A stretch of 64,000 nt of DNA from Cristatella mucedo (GCA_009760855.2 WPIO01000117.1:1160001-1224000); one strand, 5' to 3'; counted from the first letter of the stretch, positions 22,461 to 32,650 are shown. Made by a program: numbers and translations. The notes: generated by a model from the letters alone, not told the origin.

Positions 22461-23898
22461 AATTACCGAATGACTGGCGGTAACAACTGCAAGCAGCAGG
22501 CATAGCTCAAGTCGGTTTTTGATCACGTGGGCGTTTCGTAAGCGCCGCCGCCGGAGCACCTTGCCGGAGACCTTCGGAGGGAGGAGAGACTTCGTGCGCT
22601 GTGACTCTTCGCGCGGGCGGCTGCGTTTCAGGCTCCGTACAACCCACGCGGGTCAGTACGTTACGTTGAGAGAGGTCGGAAGTCAAAGAGAGTCTGAAGT
22701 AAAGCCGGAAGTGAAAGCGGAAGCGTCTGGCACGCCGTCCTGTTGCGGCATCATCTTCTTCTTCCTCCTCGAAGCTCTTTCTAGATGGTCGTAAATCTCC
22801 ACTCTTTTTGCTCGGGCTCCCCATTCCTTATTCTTTCCTTTTCACTTTGCGATGTCGAGCCGCATCCAACCACGTGACTTCCCAGAAGCTGGTGCCGATC
22901 GCTATCGGCGCCGGCAGACGTTCGCCGCGTCGGCTCACCAGCTAATGGAGCGTTAAAGAGTGCGATTCTATCATTTCCCGGTCCACTCCCCCCCGCCCGC
23001 CCGCCGCCAGCCGCTCTCTGGTCTCCACCGCCGCCGCGTCACGGAGGGTGGTGGGTGCGGTGTGACGTCAGCACAACGCGCTAACGTCCACGATAGGTCT
23101 ATGGAAGTAATTCTCTCCGCCACGGCGGCGCCGGGTGCTTCGTCGTCGCAGCGACGAGTCGCTCGAGTCGCTGCGATGACGGAGGGCGCGCGCGAGCGCG
23201 CAGGACGCAGGCGGCCGAGCTCGAGGCGTCGAACCGGTCGGCGCTGCCCCTCTCGACTGGCACAGCTGTCTGCCTGCGTGTTCGCCTACCGCCGGACGCG
23301 AGCACCGCTTATATTAGAGCCGTCGGATTAGGAATCCGTATACCGTAGCTGAAAAATCCGAAACCGCCGCGTCCGCCTGCCACTGGCGTTGCTGTCATAC
23401 AATCGGAGGTTGCAATTTTCGCCACCCTCGTTCGCATCCGCCCGGATGTAGATGGCGCTCTCTCTCGCGAGCGAGAGCGCACATGCGCCTAGTCAACGCA
23501 TTTAAGGCGAAGCTCGGCTCGCTAAAGTTTTTCCGATTCTCAGGCAGCCAGGCGTAAACGCTGGGACGGAATAGGAGCTCGCGATGCGCGCAGCAGCTGC
23601 ATACGTGCGCGTGTATAGCAGCCGCAGGTGGAATTCAGCGCCGCCGCCGCCGCCGGAGGCCACCATAACTCCCGTCGCCGTCGCGCTCGGCTTGTAGCGG
23701 GGATGGGCGGTTGTGTGGGCGCGCGGCTTGGCGGCGAACGCCCTGCGGCGGTGGCCCGCTGCCGCCACCTACGCGAGAGGCGGCCCCAGCCCTGAGGCAG
23801 CGGCGCGGCGCGGCGCGGCGGCGACTCCAACAAAGAGCGGAGGAGCTGCCGAGGACGGCTGAGAGCGGAGAGACGTGCTGCGAGGACGTGCGCATTTT

Positions 23899-23937
23899 CC
23901 TGCGGCGCGAGCCGTACTAATCGGCTCGCGCCGCAGG
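23899..23937. repeat. Perfect 16-bp inverted repeat
   Basis: The arm CCTGCGGCGCGAGCCG (23899-23914) is exactly reverse-complemented at 23922-23937, with a 7-base loop TACTAAT. It lies in the CpG-rich region and is a strong potential hairpin. Confidence 0.9.
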
Positions 23938-24252
23938 AGGCCCCCCGGTGAGGGGTAGCCGCTCGGTGGGCGGCTCTGGAGCGGGTAAACAGCCGCTATC
24001 TGATACGGCGGCGGCGGCGGCGCGCCGTCTTCTCCAGGTGGCTATTCTCAGGCTCTGTAGTTTACTGCCGCGGGAAAATTGCTTTCGCCACGGCCGTTAG
24101 GTCCGCGATTCTGTTCGCAGACAAGGCTGGCTTGTGCTCGCCTCGGTGCAGACGACATTCCGTCGCGCGGCGGGCAGCGCCGCGACTGAGTAGCCATTAA
24201 ACCCGCGCCGGCCCACCAGGCCTGTCCGTCCGCTGTCGCCGCCGTCTACCCT

Positions 24253-24320
24253 TCATCTCTCTCTCCCTCCCTCTCTCTCTCTCTCTCTCTCTCGCTCGCT
24301 CGCTCTCTCGCTCTCTCTTT
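24253..24320 (+). repeat. CT-rich microsatellite
   Basis: CT repeat with CTCG variants, inside the CpG-rich region. Confidence 0.9.
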
Positions 24321-25491
24321 AGATATCTCGCATTCTCTCGAGCGCTCCGCTCGCGGTCTTCACTCGCTCGCTCGTTCGTGGTCCGCAGTGGGCGCCGTCG
24401 GACGACTCGTTGAGCCGGCTGTTTCATTGGGACGCGGCTCCAAACGGCGGTCGCTCGCCGGCGTCGCCGGCATCGCCGGCGCGCTCTCGCAGGCGCGGCG
24501 CGACCTCATTACCTGCGAGCCGCTGCAGCAGCAGCCGCCACCGCCGCTTGCAACGCTCGGGTTTGCGCGGCGCCGCAATTTCGCCCTACGACCGCTTCGC
24601 TCTTTCGACGGTTCGGTCGAAACGTGCTGCGCCGCACGTTGCGGGGGGAGGGGACTGCGTGCGATTAGAGGGATTCGAACAGTCGGCCTCGCTGGGCCGG
24701 CATGAGATGAACCGCTTGGAGCGACGATGATTGCGGCGCGACGACTGCGGCGCGACGAGACGACGTGCGACGCGTCGTCGGCGCAGCGAGCGCGTCGTCT
24801 GCTTCGGATTCAGAGCGCGCGTCGCCGCGCGTCTCGTGGCCGGGGACGTCGGCGGCGCCCGGAACGAGCGGCGCCACGGAGCAGTCGCTGATTGGAAAAA
24901 CGCCTCACACCGAGCGCGCCCAGGAATGCTTGGCCGCGGCGGCCGCCGCCGCGAGTCACGAAAAAGGTCACCGCGAGACGGCGCCTGGGACGTAACGAGG
25001 TAACGAAGTGCAGCGCATGCGACCCGCATGACGTTTGCGGCTCGTCCTTCGCAGTGCGCCATGAACGGTTTAAGCAAAATTGGCGCCGCTGCGCGCCGAG
25101 TTCGCCGAGAATGGACGTCCCGGGCGGCAGCTCATCTGGCAAGGACGCCGCCAGCTGCCGAGTGAAGGTCGTTTGCACAAATCGGATCGGCGGAGTGATC
25201 CTTATCCATCTCCGCTGCGACCGAGGAGAGATGATCCTAGCTGAGTAATCCACCTCTGCTCAGACCGGGGCGAAGTGGGCGATGGCAGGGTGAGCGGCCG
25301 CTAAACGTGGGCCGCAAAAACCAGTTCACCCTGGCGTAGTGAGCCGCCGCCGCCGCCTTATGCCGCCCTTCTTTCTTGCAGCAGCTGGACGCTGGTGGTG
25401 GACGTTCGTTTATAAATCCACCGATGAACTAAACAGCCGACGCCCCTATCTCGTCTAAACAACGGGCGACTCGCGATAGTGGGAGATTTTG

Positions 25492-25656
25492 GTGAGCCGT
25501 GATGGCACACTGGATAAGGTGGTTGCTTTTCACGACCTCGGTCCCGAGGTCGCGGGTTCGAATCCTGCGGTTGGTGATCCTGTATCGTCACTGCAAGCGG
25601 CGGTGATAGCCGTAAGGCTCTTCTGCGGCTACACAAAAGAGGCTGTTAAATCAGCT
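25492..25656 (+). mobile_element. SINE-A, well-preserved copy
   Basis: Head GTGAGCCGTGATGGCACACT (A-box region), B box GGGTTCGAATCC (about 25553-25564), then the body with an AGCCGTAAGGCT mini-hairpin and the end GGCTGTTAAATCAGCTT. Best plus-strand representative of the family, with CpGs retained. Confidence 0.88.
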
Positions 25657-25727
25657 TGTATTTATTTAGCTATTTATTTGAGCGCACTGCGGCTGTAACG
25701 TCACCCGGAATCGCTAAGGGAATTCAT

Positions 25728-26020
25728 TGCGAAAGTTAGAGGCAGCAGGGCAGCCTCTTACGCAACGACGTCTATTCTCTTGCTGCTGGCTGCGGCGTCT
25801 TCTTTCCGGCCGTCGTGAGCTGCTACTTACACGCTACTCGCTTCCTGGATTTCGCCCTGTCGACTCAGCCATGCTCCTTACTTTACCTTTGTTTCTCGAG
25901 ATGAAGTCTGCTAGCTACCGCGCGAGTACCGAACGCCGCCGCCGCCTCCGCCGCTTGGGGCTACAAACACCCGCTCCGTCTTTGCGGCTTTACGGAGTTG
26001 CGGACGGAGAGACGTCACGT
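25728..26020 (+). mobile_element. LINE family 2, GC-enriched 3' fragment
   Basis: Follows the family 2 3' region (ACGCAACGAC, GAGCTGCTACTTACACGCTA, GAAGTCTGCTAGCTACCG, AGTACCGAA) but with many changes toward G and C. The 3' UTR is hard to follow after about 26000. Confidence 0.7.
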
Positions 26021-26434
26021 CACCTCGGGCCCGTTTGAGAGTAGCGCCCAGCCCACCTCCTCCGGGCTAGCGCATCGCGGGGCGGCGGGTGCCCCTTGGA
26101 GGGACCTCGAGCTTGCGGAATCAGGCCGCCTCACGTCCGCCAAACGGTAGCGGGCGTGAGCCACTCACGTGCCCCTGGCTAAGGCGGATGCGTTGCCGAG
26201 CTCGCGCGCAGGCGCCCGAGACGGCGTCGAGGAAGCGCCGCTCGCCCCGCCAGCGTAGGCTGCCGCCCTCCGCCCGCCCGCCCGCCACGAAGGCTGCCGC
26301 CCTCCGCCCGCCCGCCACGAAGGCTGACGCCCTCCGCCCGCCCGCCACGAAGGCTGACGCCCTGCACAGGCTTTCACCCCCACATTGGATTGGGTGGCGT
26401 AATTTGCTTTCCCCCCATCTCACCAACTCGCCGA
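26021..26434. other. GC-rich, no recognised gene; contains a minisatellite
   Basis: GC-rich stretch around the 30-bp minisatellite at 26257-26364. No gene is seen. Confidence 0.4.
26257..26364 (+). repeat. 30-bp minisatellite
   Basis: Unit AGGCTGMCGCCCTCCGCCCG plus CCCGCCACGA, about 3.5 copies; the first copy carries an extra CCCG. Frames across it give Ala/Pro-rich repeats only. Confidence 0.92.
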
Positions 26435-26486
26435 GCCGTGCGCGGTCTGGCTCCTTCGTACCTAGCTGAACTGCTGCACCTGTTTG
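26435..26486 (+). mobile_element. LINE family 2 RT scrap
   Basis: Reads LAPSYLAELLHLF, the RT C-terminal block seen at 45410-45440 in the better copy. It is cut short directly before an opposite-strand family 2 tail. Confidence 0.65.
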
Positions 26487-26945
26487 TAATGTAGTGTAAT
26501 GTAATATATCTCCATCCGTAGCTCCACAAAGCCACAACTACTATGTGGGTGTTACGCGGGTGAGTTTTGTATAGGGCACTCACAGCCTAAGCGGCTTTCG
26601 GTACGCACTCGGTAGCCAACAGAGTTCGTCTCACCAAACGAGGAGACAATAAAACGCATGGCTGAGTCAGGAGAGCAGTCGAGGTAGTGATTAGCATGGA
26701 AGTAGCAGCTCAGGACCGCTCGAGCATGTGCTATAGTCGCCAGCAGGAGAGCAGATGTTGCCTACGCATTGTGGCAGCGAGTTCCATAGTCCAGGACCTG
26801 CAGAGCGAAAGCTTCTGTCGACGACGGTCTTTCAGCGGAGAAATGGAGCGGATAGTCTATAGAGGATAAGAGGGCACGAGGAGGCCGAAACTAGGGCAGC
26901 AGCTCAGCTAGGTGTGATGGAGCTAAGCCTGCTACAGGTACCCAT
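26487..26945 (-). mobile_element. LINE family 2, 3' end (left arm of head-to-head pair)
   Basis: Minus strand: starts with TAATG-type tail repeats, 3' UTR, C-terminal extension, then upstream RT sequence including the GCTTCTGTCG region. 5'-truncated near 26945. It faces the plus-strand copy at 26995-27215. Confidence 0.83.
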
Positions 26946-26994
26946 AGGCCGCGGTTACCTGCTTCACGGCGCATACTGTCTGTCCGGCCGCCCC

Positions 26995-27215
26995 TACAGC
27001 GCCGCTACTTCCACGCTACTCACTTCCCCGACTGCCCTCCTGCCTAAGCTATGCTTCTTACTTTCTCTTTGTTTTGCGCGAACTCTGCTGGCTGCCGCAT
27101 GTGCACCGAAAGCCGGTTAAGCTACGAGTGCGTCATACAATGCTCATCAGCGCCACACCCGCTCACTCCTCGCGACTTTGTGAAGCTGCAGACGAAGATA
27201 GATTGTATTACGGCT
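26995..27215 (+). mobile_element. LINE family 2, 3' end (right arm of head-to-head pair)
   Basis: Follows GCTACTTCCACGCTACTCAC, CTATGCTTCTTACTTTCTCT and TGCACCGAAAGCCGGTTAAG, diverged from the better copy at 45630-45830. Confidence 0.75.
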
Positions 27216-27312
27216 GACAGCGCAGCCTTTCGCCTCCTAGGAGAGAGAGCCTGTTGCGCAAAACGGCAGCTGCATGGCCGCCGCCGCCGCTTCGAGCGCC
27301 GTCGCGCTGGGT

Positions 27313-27381
27313 GCGCGAAGCGTTTGCGGCGGCTCGCTACGTCGCGAAGCGTTGCGGCGGCTCGCTACGTCGCGAAGCCTT
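27313..27381 (+). repeat. 28-bp minisatellite
   Basis: Two full units (27326-27353 and 27354-27381) of a GCGGCGGCTCGCTACGTCGC-type repeat, plus a partial unit on the left. Confidence 0.88.
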
Positions 27382-27472
27382 GCTGCCGTACTACGAACCG
27401 ACGGGCTATCCCGCCGGGTCTGACAAGGGGTCATCCTCCTCCTCCTCCTACCTCAGGTCATCCTCCATCCTC

Positions 27473-27508
27473 ATGTTATGCTATGTTATGTATCTCCGTC
27501 TGCAACTC
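27473..27508 (-). mobile_element. LINE family 2 tail scrap
   Basis: TTATG repeats followed by TATCTCCGTCTGCAACTC, the extreme 3' end of family 2 on the minus strand. Confidence 0.6.
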
Positions 27509-27686
27509 AGAGCTGCGCTGCGGAAGAGCTCCGGAAGAGCTGCGGCAGAGCGGCAGAGCTGCGGAATTCCTCGATGCTACAGAGTGCCTGTGGTAAGCGG
27601 GTGCGCATCGTCTGCTTATATTCAATCGACGACTTTATTCGTGGTTTGAACTACCTACTCAGGGGATTCCTGTCCTGTCCTGTTTC

Positions 27687-28155
27687 CCCAACTGTAACTC
27701 CGCAAAGTCATAAAAACCATTTGGGTGTTACGCAGGAGAGTTTTGCTTAGCGCACTCACAGCCTTAGCGGCTTTCGGTACGCATTCGGTAGCCAACCGAC
27801 TTCGTCTCACGCAACAAAGAGAAAGACGGAAGCATAGCAGAGTCAGGAAAGCTATTGAGGTAGTGAGTAGCATGAAAGTAGCAGCTCAGGACCGCTGGAA
27901 AGGATGAGTCATAGTCGGCAGCGAGAGAGTAGTTGTCGTTGGGTAAGAATTGTGGAAGCGAGTTTCACAGTCTAGTGCCCGCAGAGCTAAAGCTTCTGTC
28001 GCCAACGGTCTTTAAGCGGAAGAATGGAACAGCAAATTTATTGTCCACACAAGACGTGAGGGCGCGAACAGGCTGGAACAGATGCAGCAGTTCAACTAGG
28101 TACAAAGGAGCCAAGCCGTGGCAGGCCTTGTGGGTCAGCGTAAGAACTTTGCTCT
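27687..28155 (-). mobile_element. LINE family 2, 3' end (left arm of second head-to-head pair)
   Basis: Minus strand: 3' UTR, C-terminal extension, then RT C-terminal sequence up to the block of the better copy at about 45375. Better preserved than the 26.5 kb copy. It joins the next copy within a base or two. Confidence 0.85.
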
Positions 28156-28345
28156 TTCAGTGGTCCCGAGCTGCTACGTCCATGCTACTCACTACCTCAA
28201 CTGCTCTCCTGACTCTGCTATGCTTCCGACTTTCTCTTTGTTGCGTGAGACGAAGTCTGTTGGCTACCGAATGCGTACCGAAAGTCGCTTAGGCTGTGAG
28301 TGCGCTACACAAAACTCTCCTGCGTAACACCCACGTGCCGTCCGA
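28156..28345 (+). mobile_element. LINE family 2, 3' end (right arm of second head-to-head pair)
   Basis: Plus-strand copy from CAGTGGTCCCGAGCTGCTAC to GTAACACCCACGTG, very similar to 45615-45805. It ends before the UTR tail, where unrelated GC-rich sequence starts. Confidence 0.85.
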
Positions 28346-28719
28346 AACGCCTTCACTTTGCCCCCATTCGGCGCACAGATTCGCGGTAATCGCGAAAGTC
28401 GATTCCAGGGCCAAGGCCGCCAAAGCCGGCAGTGGTAGGGGTTATATCAATAGTAATAGTCATAGTAATCGCGAGTCGTTTGCATAGCACCCTAAGGGAA
28501 CTAAATCTCTATCATCCAGGTACTTGGAAATTCGCTGTAAGAAAATCCGTCGCTGAGGCGTGGCGACGTTCGCGGTAGATGGCGATGGTAGACGGTAGAC
28601 GGTAGATGGCGCTTAGACGAGCACGCTAAGGCACACGAGAAGACGCTCAGGGCGACCGGTTAGCAGGACCTGTGCACTGGTAAAGTGCATTGAATCGCAG
28701 GCGGCACTCAGCGGTGAGC
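28346..28719. other. No recognised gene
   Basis: Includes a small GTAGATGGCG-type repeat near 28570-28612. The AAATCTCTATC and GGTACTTGG block at about 28500-28530 faintly resembles a SINE-B tail. Confidence 0.35.
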
Positions 28720-28721
28720 GA

Positions 28722-28765
28722 TAATAATAATAATGCACTTGATAAAGTGCATTATTATTGTTATT
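28722..28765. repeat. Tail-to-tail LINE tip hairpin
   Basis: AATAATAATGCACTT, GAT, AAAGTGCATTATTATT: an inverted repeat whose arms equal the last bases of LINE family 1. It looks like two extreme 3' tips joined tail to tail. Confidence 0.75.
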
Positions 28766-28886
28766 ATTAGCAATGAACGCTGGAAGGAAAAAAGGCGAGA
28801 CGAATTCGCTGTGGCAAAGGAAAGCCGACTATTGCGCTTGCGTAAAGAGGAAACAGCGAGTCGGCGCCGCGGCGCGACGGCGCGAC

Positions 28887-29009
28887 GCATCACTCCCGAG
28901 GTCGTGGGTTCAAATCCTGCGTTGGGCGATCCTGTATTGTCGCTGCAAGCGGTGGTGCTAGCCTTGAAGGCTCTTCTGCCGCTATACAAAAGAGGCTGCT
29001 AAGTCAGCT
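28887..29009 (+). mobile_element. SINE-A, head-truncated copy
   Basis: B box GGGTTCAAATCC (about 28907), body with AGCCTTGAAGGCT, and end GGCTGCTAAGTCAGCTA. The A-box half is missing. Confidence 0.83.
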
Positions 29010-29661
29010 AGTAACTTTTTAAGGCGATCGCCGCTGCACGACGCCACCAGCGGCGGCGGCGGCGGCAGCGCCAGCTAGACGCATGCGCACGTTGGACAAT
29101 CGTCGCTCTGCGGAGAGGGGCCTGCTCACGCGGTCTCTCAGTCAGAAGGCTTTTAATAAGGTGTGGCGAGTGAAGGAAAAAGAACCTCGCGCGTGACGAG
29201 AAACGGTGACCGATAGGGGCTCTGTGCTGCACGACGCGGCGACCCGCCCCCGAGGCCGCGCCCGGCCGTCCCAAAGGATCTATTTGGGGCACTGAGAACG
29301 CCTCTGCAGAGGCCGCCGAGCCACCCGCCCGCCCCCTGGCGGCCGCCCGGAAGCGGTGGGCTGCTGGTCTTAGCCATTACGGCGGGCCATTCATCCTGAC
29401 GTGTCAGCGGTTAGCAGTGGCCGGTATTCATGGAGTAAGTGCTGACAGTTATTCATAATTTAATTTATATTTACCTTTCAAAGCTTTCTTTAACCTTTTG
29501 CGAAATTTAATAGTAGCTAGCCCTACTACTTTCGTGTCTACGATGGCGCATTTTTTAGTTGTTCGTGTCTGGCGACTCCATTAATTACCTCATATATTTT
29601 ATTATTATTAATTGTTTCTGTAAATGTTTTAAGTCAATATCAATTTTACTGATAACTTGAA

Positions 29662-29663
<2 letters not shown>

Positions 29664-29713
<50 letters not shown>
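29664..29713 (+). repeat. (TC)n microsatellite
   Basis: Pure TC dinucleotides. Confidence 0.95.
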
Positions 29714-29957
29714 AGTCAGGCGCAGCCACTGAGCAGCTATTGCTCTCTAGAAAGTTCGCGTGCAGCCGAGCGGCGAGATTCGAAAACTGAGAGCTCGCCG
29801 CTCTTCTGAGGCCCGTAAGCGGGTCTGATTCTTTTCGAGCGACTACTCGATTTTTCTGGGGAGGAGGGTCCTGAAGAGGCCCCTGCAGAGCCACCGCGTA
29901 TTCCAAGCTTTTGGGCCTAGCCGCAAAGGGGCGCCGCAAAGGGCGCGCGGAGGCAAT

Positions 29958-30050
29958 CCGGTGGGCACCCTTCCCGTTCCGGTAGGCACCCTTCCAGTTC
30001 CGATAGGCGCCCTCCAGTTCCGGTAGGCACCTTTCCAGTTCCGGTGGGGG
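29958..30050 (+). repeat. 21-bp minisatellite
   Basis: Four units of CCGGTAGGCACCCTTCCAGT plus T, with small differences (one unit of 20 bases), and a partial fifth. Confidence 0.92.
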
Positions 30051-30199
30051 CTCACCTTCAGTGCTCTCGTTGTGAGCAAGCGCAGTGGGCAGTGGGCTGT
30101 GAAGCCTAAGCCGGGAACCCCTCGGCCGCTGGAAAATTGCCTGAACATTGCTTGTTAAAATCTGCTCTTATATCCGGTGTGAAATATAATGATGATAAT

Positions 30200-30275
30200 A
30201 GTAATAAATTCCTTAAAGTACTCTTGGAGGACTCAATCTCTTTCTAGGCACTTTACATTTGCTGCAAAGGGCCTG
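30200..30275 (-). mobile_element. LINE family 1 tail only
   Basis: Minus-strand terminal hairpin and TTTACATTTGCTGCAAAG, with AAT remnants on the left. Confidence 0.75.
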
Positions 30276-30447
30276 CCGATGCAGACCTGTTGCGAGTGAC
30301 CGAGCCTGGTGGACGCTAGCTGTCAGTCGCCGCCGCCGCGGTGCTCCTACTTCCTCTTGCCTGGCACCCAGAGTGGAGGGGGGAGACGAGCGTCGTCTAT
30401 TTAATTATTTGTTATGCAGCAAAAGTCAAGCGCTCGTGACAGAAGAA

Positions 30448-30575
30448 ATTATTATATAATTCCTCGCAAGCGCTCCGAGTGAACTTAATCTCCATTCAAG
30501 CTCTTTGCAGACGCCGCAGGGCTCAAGCCCACGACCTCGATCGCTAAAGTCGAGCGACTAATTCCTGCGCCAAAT
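30448..30575 (-). mobile_element. SINE-B, diverged copy
   Basis: Tail block GTGAACTTAATCTCCATTCA, then CTCAAGCCCACGACCTCGAT and a decayed head (CGCCAAATCAAG). Confidence 0.6.
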
Positions 30576-30724
30576 CAAGTTAACCGTCAGCTTCCTGTCT
30601 ACTACCAATTATTTTCATGAGATTTATCGTAAGTACTTTGCGCCGCTGCCAGCCAATTACCATTAGCGTTTTCATTTCCTTATCCCGCAGAGTTGCCAAA
30701 ATAAGGAACCTGCCTCCGGAAGCT

Positions 30725-30890
30725 GCCGCCGACATCCAGCCACTCTCCCGCTGCATCGAGTAAGCTGAGCGCCATTTTTGCCGCCGACATCCAGCCACTC
30801 TCCCGCTGCATCGAGTAAGCTGAGCGCCATTTTTGCCGCCGACATCCAGCCACTCTCCCGCTGCATCGAGTAAGCTGAGCGCCATTTTTG
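30725..30890 (+). repeat. 55-bp minisatellite, three identical units
   Basis: Units start at 30725, 30780 and 30835, each beginning GCCGCCGACATCCAGCCACT and ending GCGCCATTTTT. I read no difference between the three units. The minus frames across it repeat LLDAAGEWLDVGG, which I take as incidental. Confidence 0.95.
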
Positions 30891-31894
30891 CAGGATTCGC
30901 GTCTGCTCATGGCTTGCCTAGCTATTCGAGACCGGTTCCTGCGCAGTTCGACGACGTCAAACTTTCGGCGAACTCCGCTCGCTCCAGGTTAAGCGTTCGT
31001 TTTTCTTTAAATTTCTGAACGGCCGGCCTTCGAACGAGCGCTCGCCGCATTTGGGCAGGCTCCTTTCTGTTCCCTTGAGTTCGCCGCCCTCCTGACCGAT
31101 TCCCGTCGAGCTGGCGGCGAGCGCCGCCCTGGTGGCGCCGCTCGAGACCGGCGCTGCATCTACCTTACTTCAGCTAACAAGCCGCTGGGCGAGACGTTGG
31201 AGCGTGCAATGCAGCTCCGCCGTCTGCCGTCAGCTCGCCGCCGATCGCAGGAGTCTACCCAGAACGACGCGTGGGTGGCGCGTGGTGGCAAGCTAATGCT
31301 TGCCAGTCAGCGCCGCGGCTCCACTGGCGTGCCGTCGGTTCCGCGAAGCGACACCTATAGTCGCTTTAATTGACCGTGCGGCGCAAAATCGATACACGGC
31401 ATTTTAGCCCATTGCGTCAAGATGCATCAAATTATACAGTGGCGGGATGGGCAGGGGGCAGCCGCCCTTCCCCCTTATATAGAGCGTGAGGGGGACGTCA
31501 GCGGAGACATGGGTCTCCATCCCCATTCCTTAACGCCGACGGTAATCGGTGATGAAATTATGTCCTGCTTCCGGTCGATGAGCAGCCACCGAGGGCGTGT
31601 CGCATAAGCGCCGCGATCGCTCGCAGTAAATTTTCATTACTTGCGGGTCTTGCCGCCTCCCCCTCCCCGCCTGGAAATCGTGGCTCTGACCCTGACACTA
31701 TATAACCGATTAGCCCTACCGAGTTTCCTTCTCGATCTGACGTTGCTTGCTTGGAATCCTAGCAACGGGGAGGGACTCACTTCTGCCGGGCATACCTGTG
31801 AGCGATGTCGTCGGATCCCGACCTTTGGCTTTTCTCCCAGAGCTGCTTTCGCTACAGAAGTGTGTACGTGATGTCCCACGTGACCACGTGAAAG
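30891..31894. other. GC-rich, no recognised gene
   Basis: CpG-rich at 31020-31360. No repeat family or coding motif is recognised. Confidence 0.4.
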
Positions 31895-31985
31895 CTTTTC
31901 TTTGCCTTATTTGTAGAGTGCCTAGTAAGAGATTCGGTTATCTCTTAGGGCACTATTAGAGTGTCTAATATTATTATCTTATTAT
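31895..31985 (+). mobile_element. LINE family 1 tail only
   Basis: Terminal hairpin AGAGTGCC ... GGGCACT, then a TATTATTATC tail. Confidence 0.78.
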
Positions 31986-32107
31986 TATCTAATATTATTA
32001 ACTCAAGCGGTCGACTAAGTAAGCCAAGGTCTAACGCGAGCAAGGCATGTACTGGTGGGACGACTAACCAACCCGTACGTATCGTCGCTACGGCCCAAAA
32101 TGTCATC

Positions 32108-32222
32108 GTAGTAACAATAATAACAAATTTGTATAGCGCCAGCAGAGAGCCTAATCTCTTTCTAGGCACTACACATGTGCTGTTGAGGAAGCATGATGGA
32201 ATGGTTAATGGTTAGCATACCG
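32108..32222 (-). mobile_element. LINE family 1 tail
   Basis: Minus strand: ATT-type tail, hairpin (GCGCCAGCAGAGAGCCTAAT ... TAGGCACTA), then the AAGCATGATGGAATGGTTA UTR segment. Confidence 0.8.
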
Positions 32223-32393
32223 ATTTCTATTTGAGGCCTCAGCCATGACAGTGACGTAACTATCTCTTCGGGTGTAGGTGAGCGTAGACCTATAAAAACC
32301 TGCACATATATATATATATATGTATACATGCCTAAAGATATGTATAGATATAGATACAGAGTTGTATACATATCTGTCTATTTGTCGAGGTGT

Positions 32394-32396
<3 letters not shown>

Positions 32397-32433
<37 letters not shown>
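32397..32433 (+). repeat. (CA)n microsatellite
   Basis: Pure CA immediately upstream of a LINE tail. Confidence 0.93.
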
Positions 32434-32434
<1 letters not shown>

Positions 32435-32437
<3 letters not shown>

Positions 32438-32578
32438 CACCCGTAACCATGTTATGCTTGTTGGCATTGAGAATTCTACTACTAACCATTCGATCGAGCT
32501 TCCTTTGCAGCAAATGTAAAGTGCCTAGAAAGAGATTGAGTTCTCTGAGGGTGCTATATCAAATGTATTTTAGATCGT
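32435..32578 (+). mobile_element. LINE family 1, 3' UTR and tail
   Basis: CACCCGTAACCATGTTATGC, AACCATTCGATCGAGCTTCC, GCAGCAAATGTAAAGTGCC and the hairpin, in the order seen in other copies. A short ATT-like end is followed by TA-rich sequence. Confidence 0.82.
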
Positions 32579-32604
32579 ATATATATGCAACATACACTGT
32601 ACAT

Positions 32605-32605
32605 A

Positions 32606-32650
<45 letters not shown>

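Larger units (their letters stand above)
22500..25360. promoter_or_regulatory. CpG-rich island-like region
   Basis: GC-rich sequence with dense CpG, unlike most of the window, and few repeats. It includes GCGGCG runs, a CT tract (24253-24320) and a perfect hairpin at 23899-23937. Animal CpG islands often mark promoters, so a nearby transcription start is possible. I see no first exon, TATA box or domain that would confirm one. The overlapping frames on both strands are expected from GC-rich sequence with few stops. Confidence 0.5.
29010..30199. other. GC-rich then AT-rich, no recognised gene
   Basis: 29010-29400 is CpG-rich; 29440-29650 is AT-rich. It holds the TC array and the 21-bp minisatellite listed separately. 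No coding family is recognised. Confidence 0.4.

Noticed and set aside
25492-25656. A possible functional tRNA gene (A and B boxes present)
   Set aside because: The cloverleaf arms do not pair, the unit continues into a SINE body, and a dozen diverged copies exist in the window.
27687-28345. Twin-priming inversion of a single LINE
   Set aside because: Both arms contain the same 3' region, whereas twin priming splits one copy into non-overlapping parts.
30725-30890. CRISPR-like array
   Set aside because: The units are directly adjacent with no unique spacers, and the sequence context is an animal genome. It is a minisatellite.
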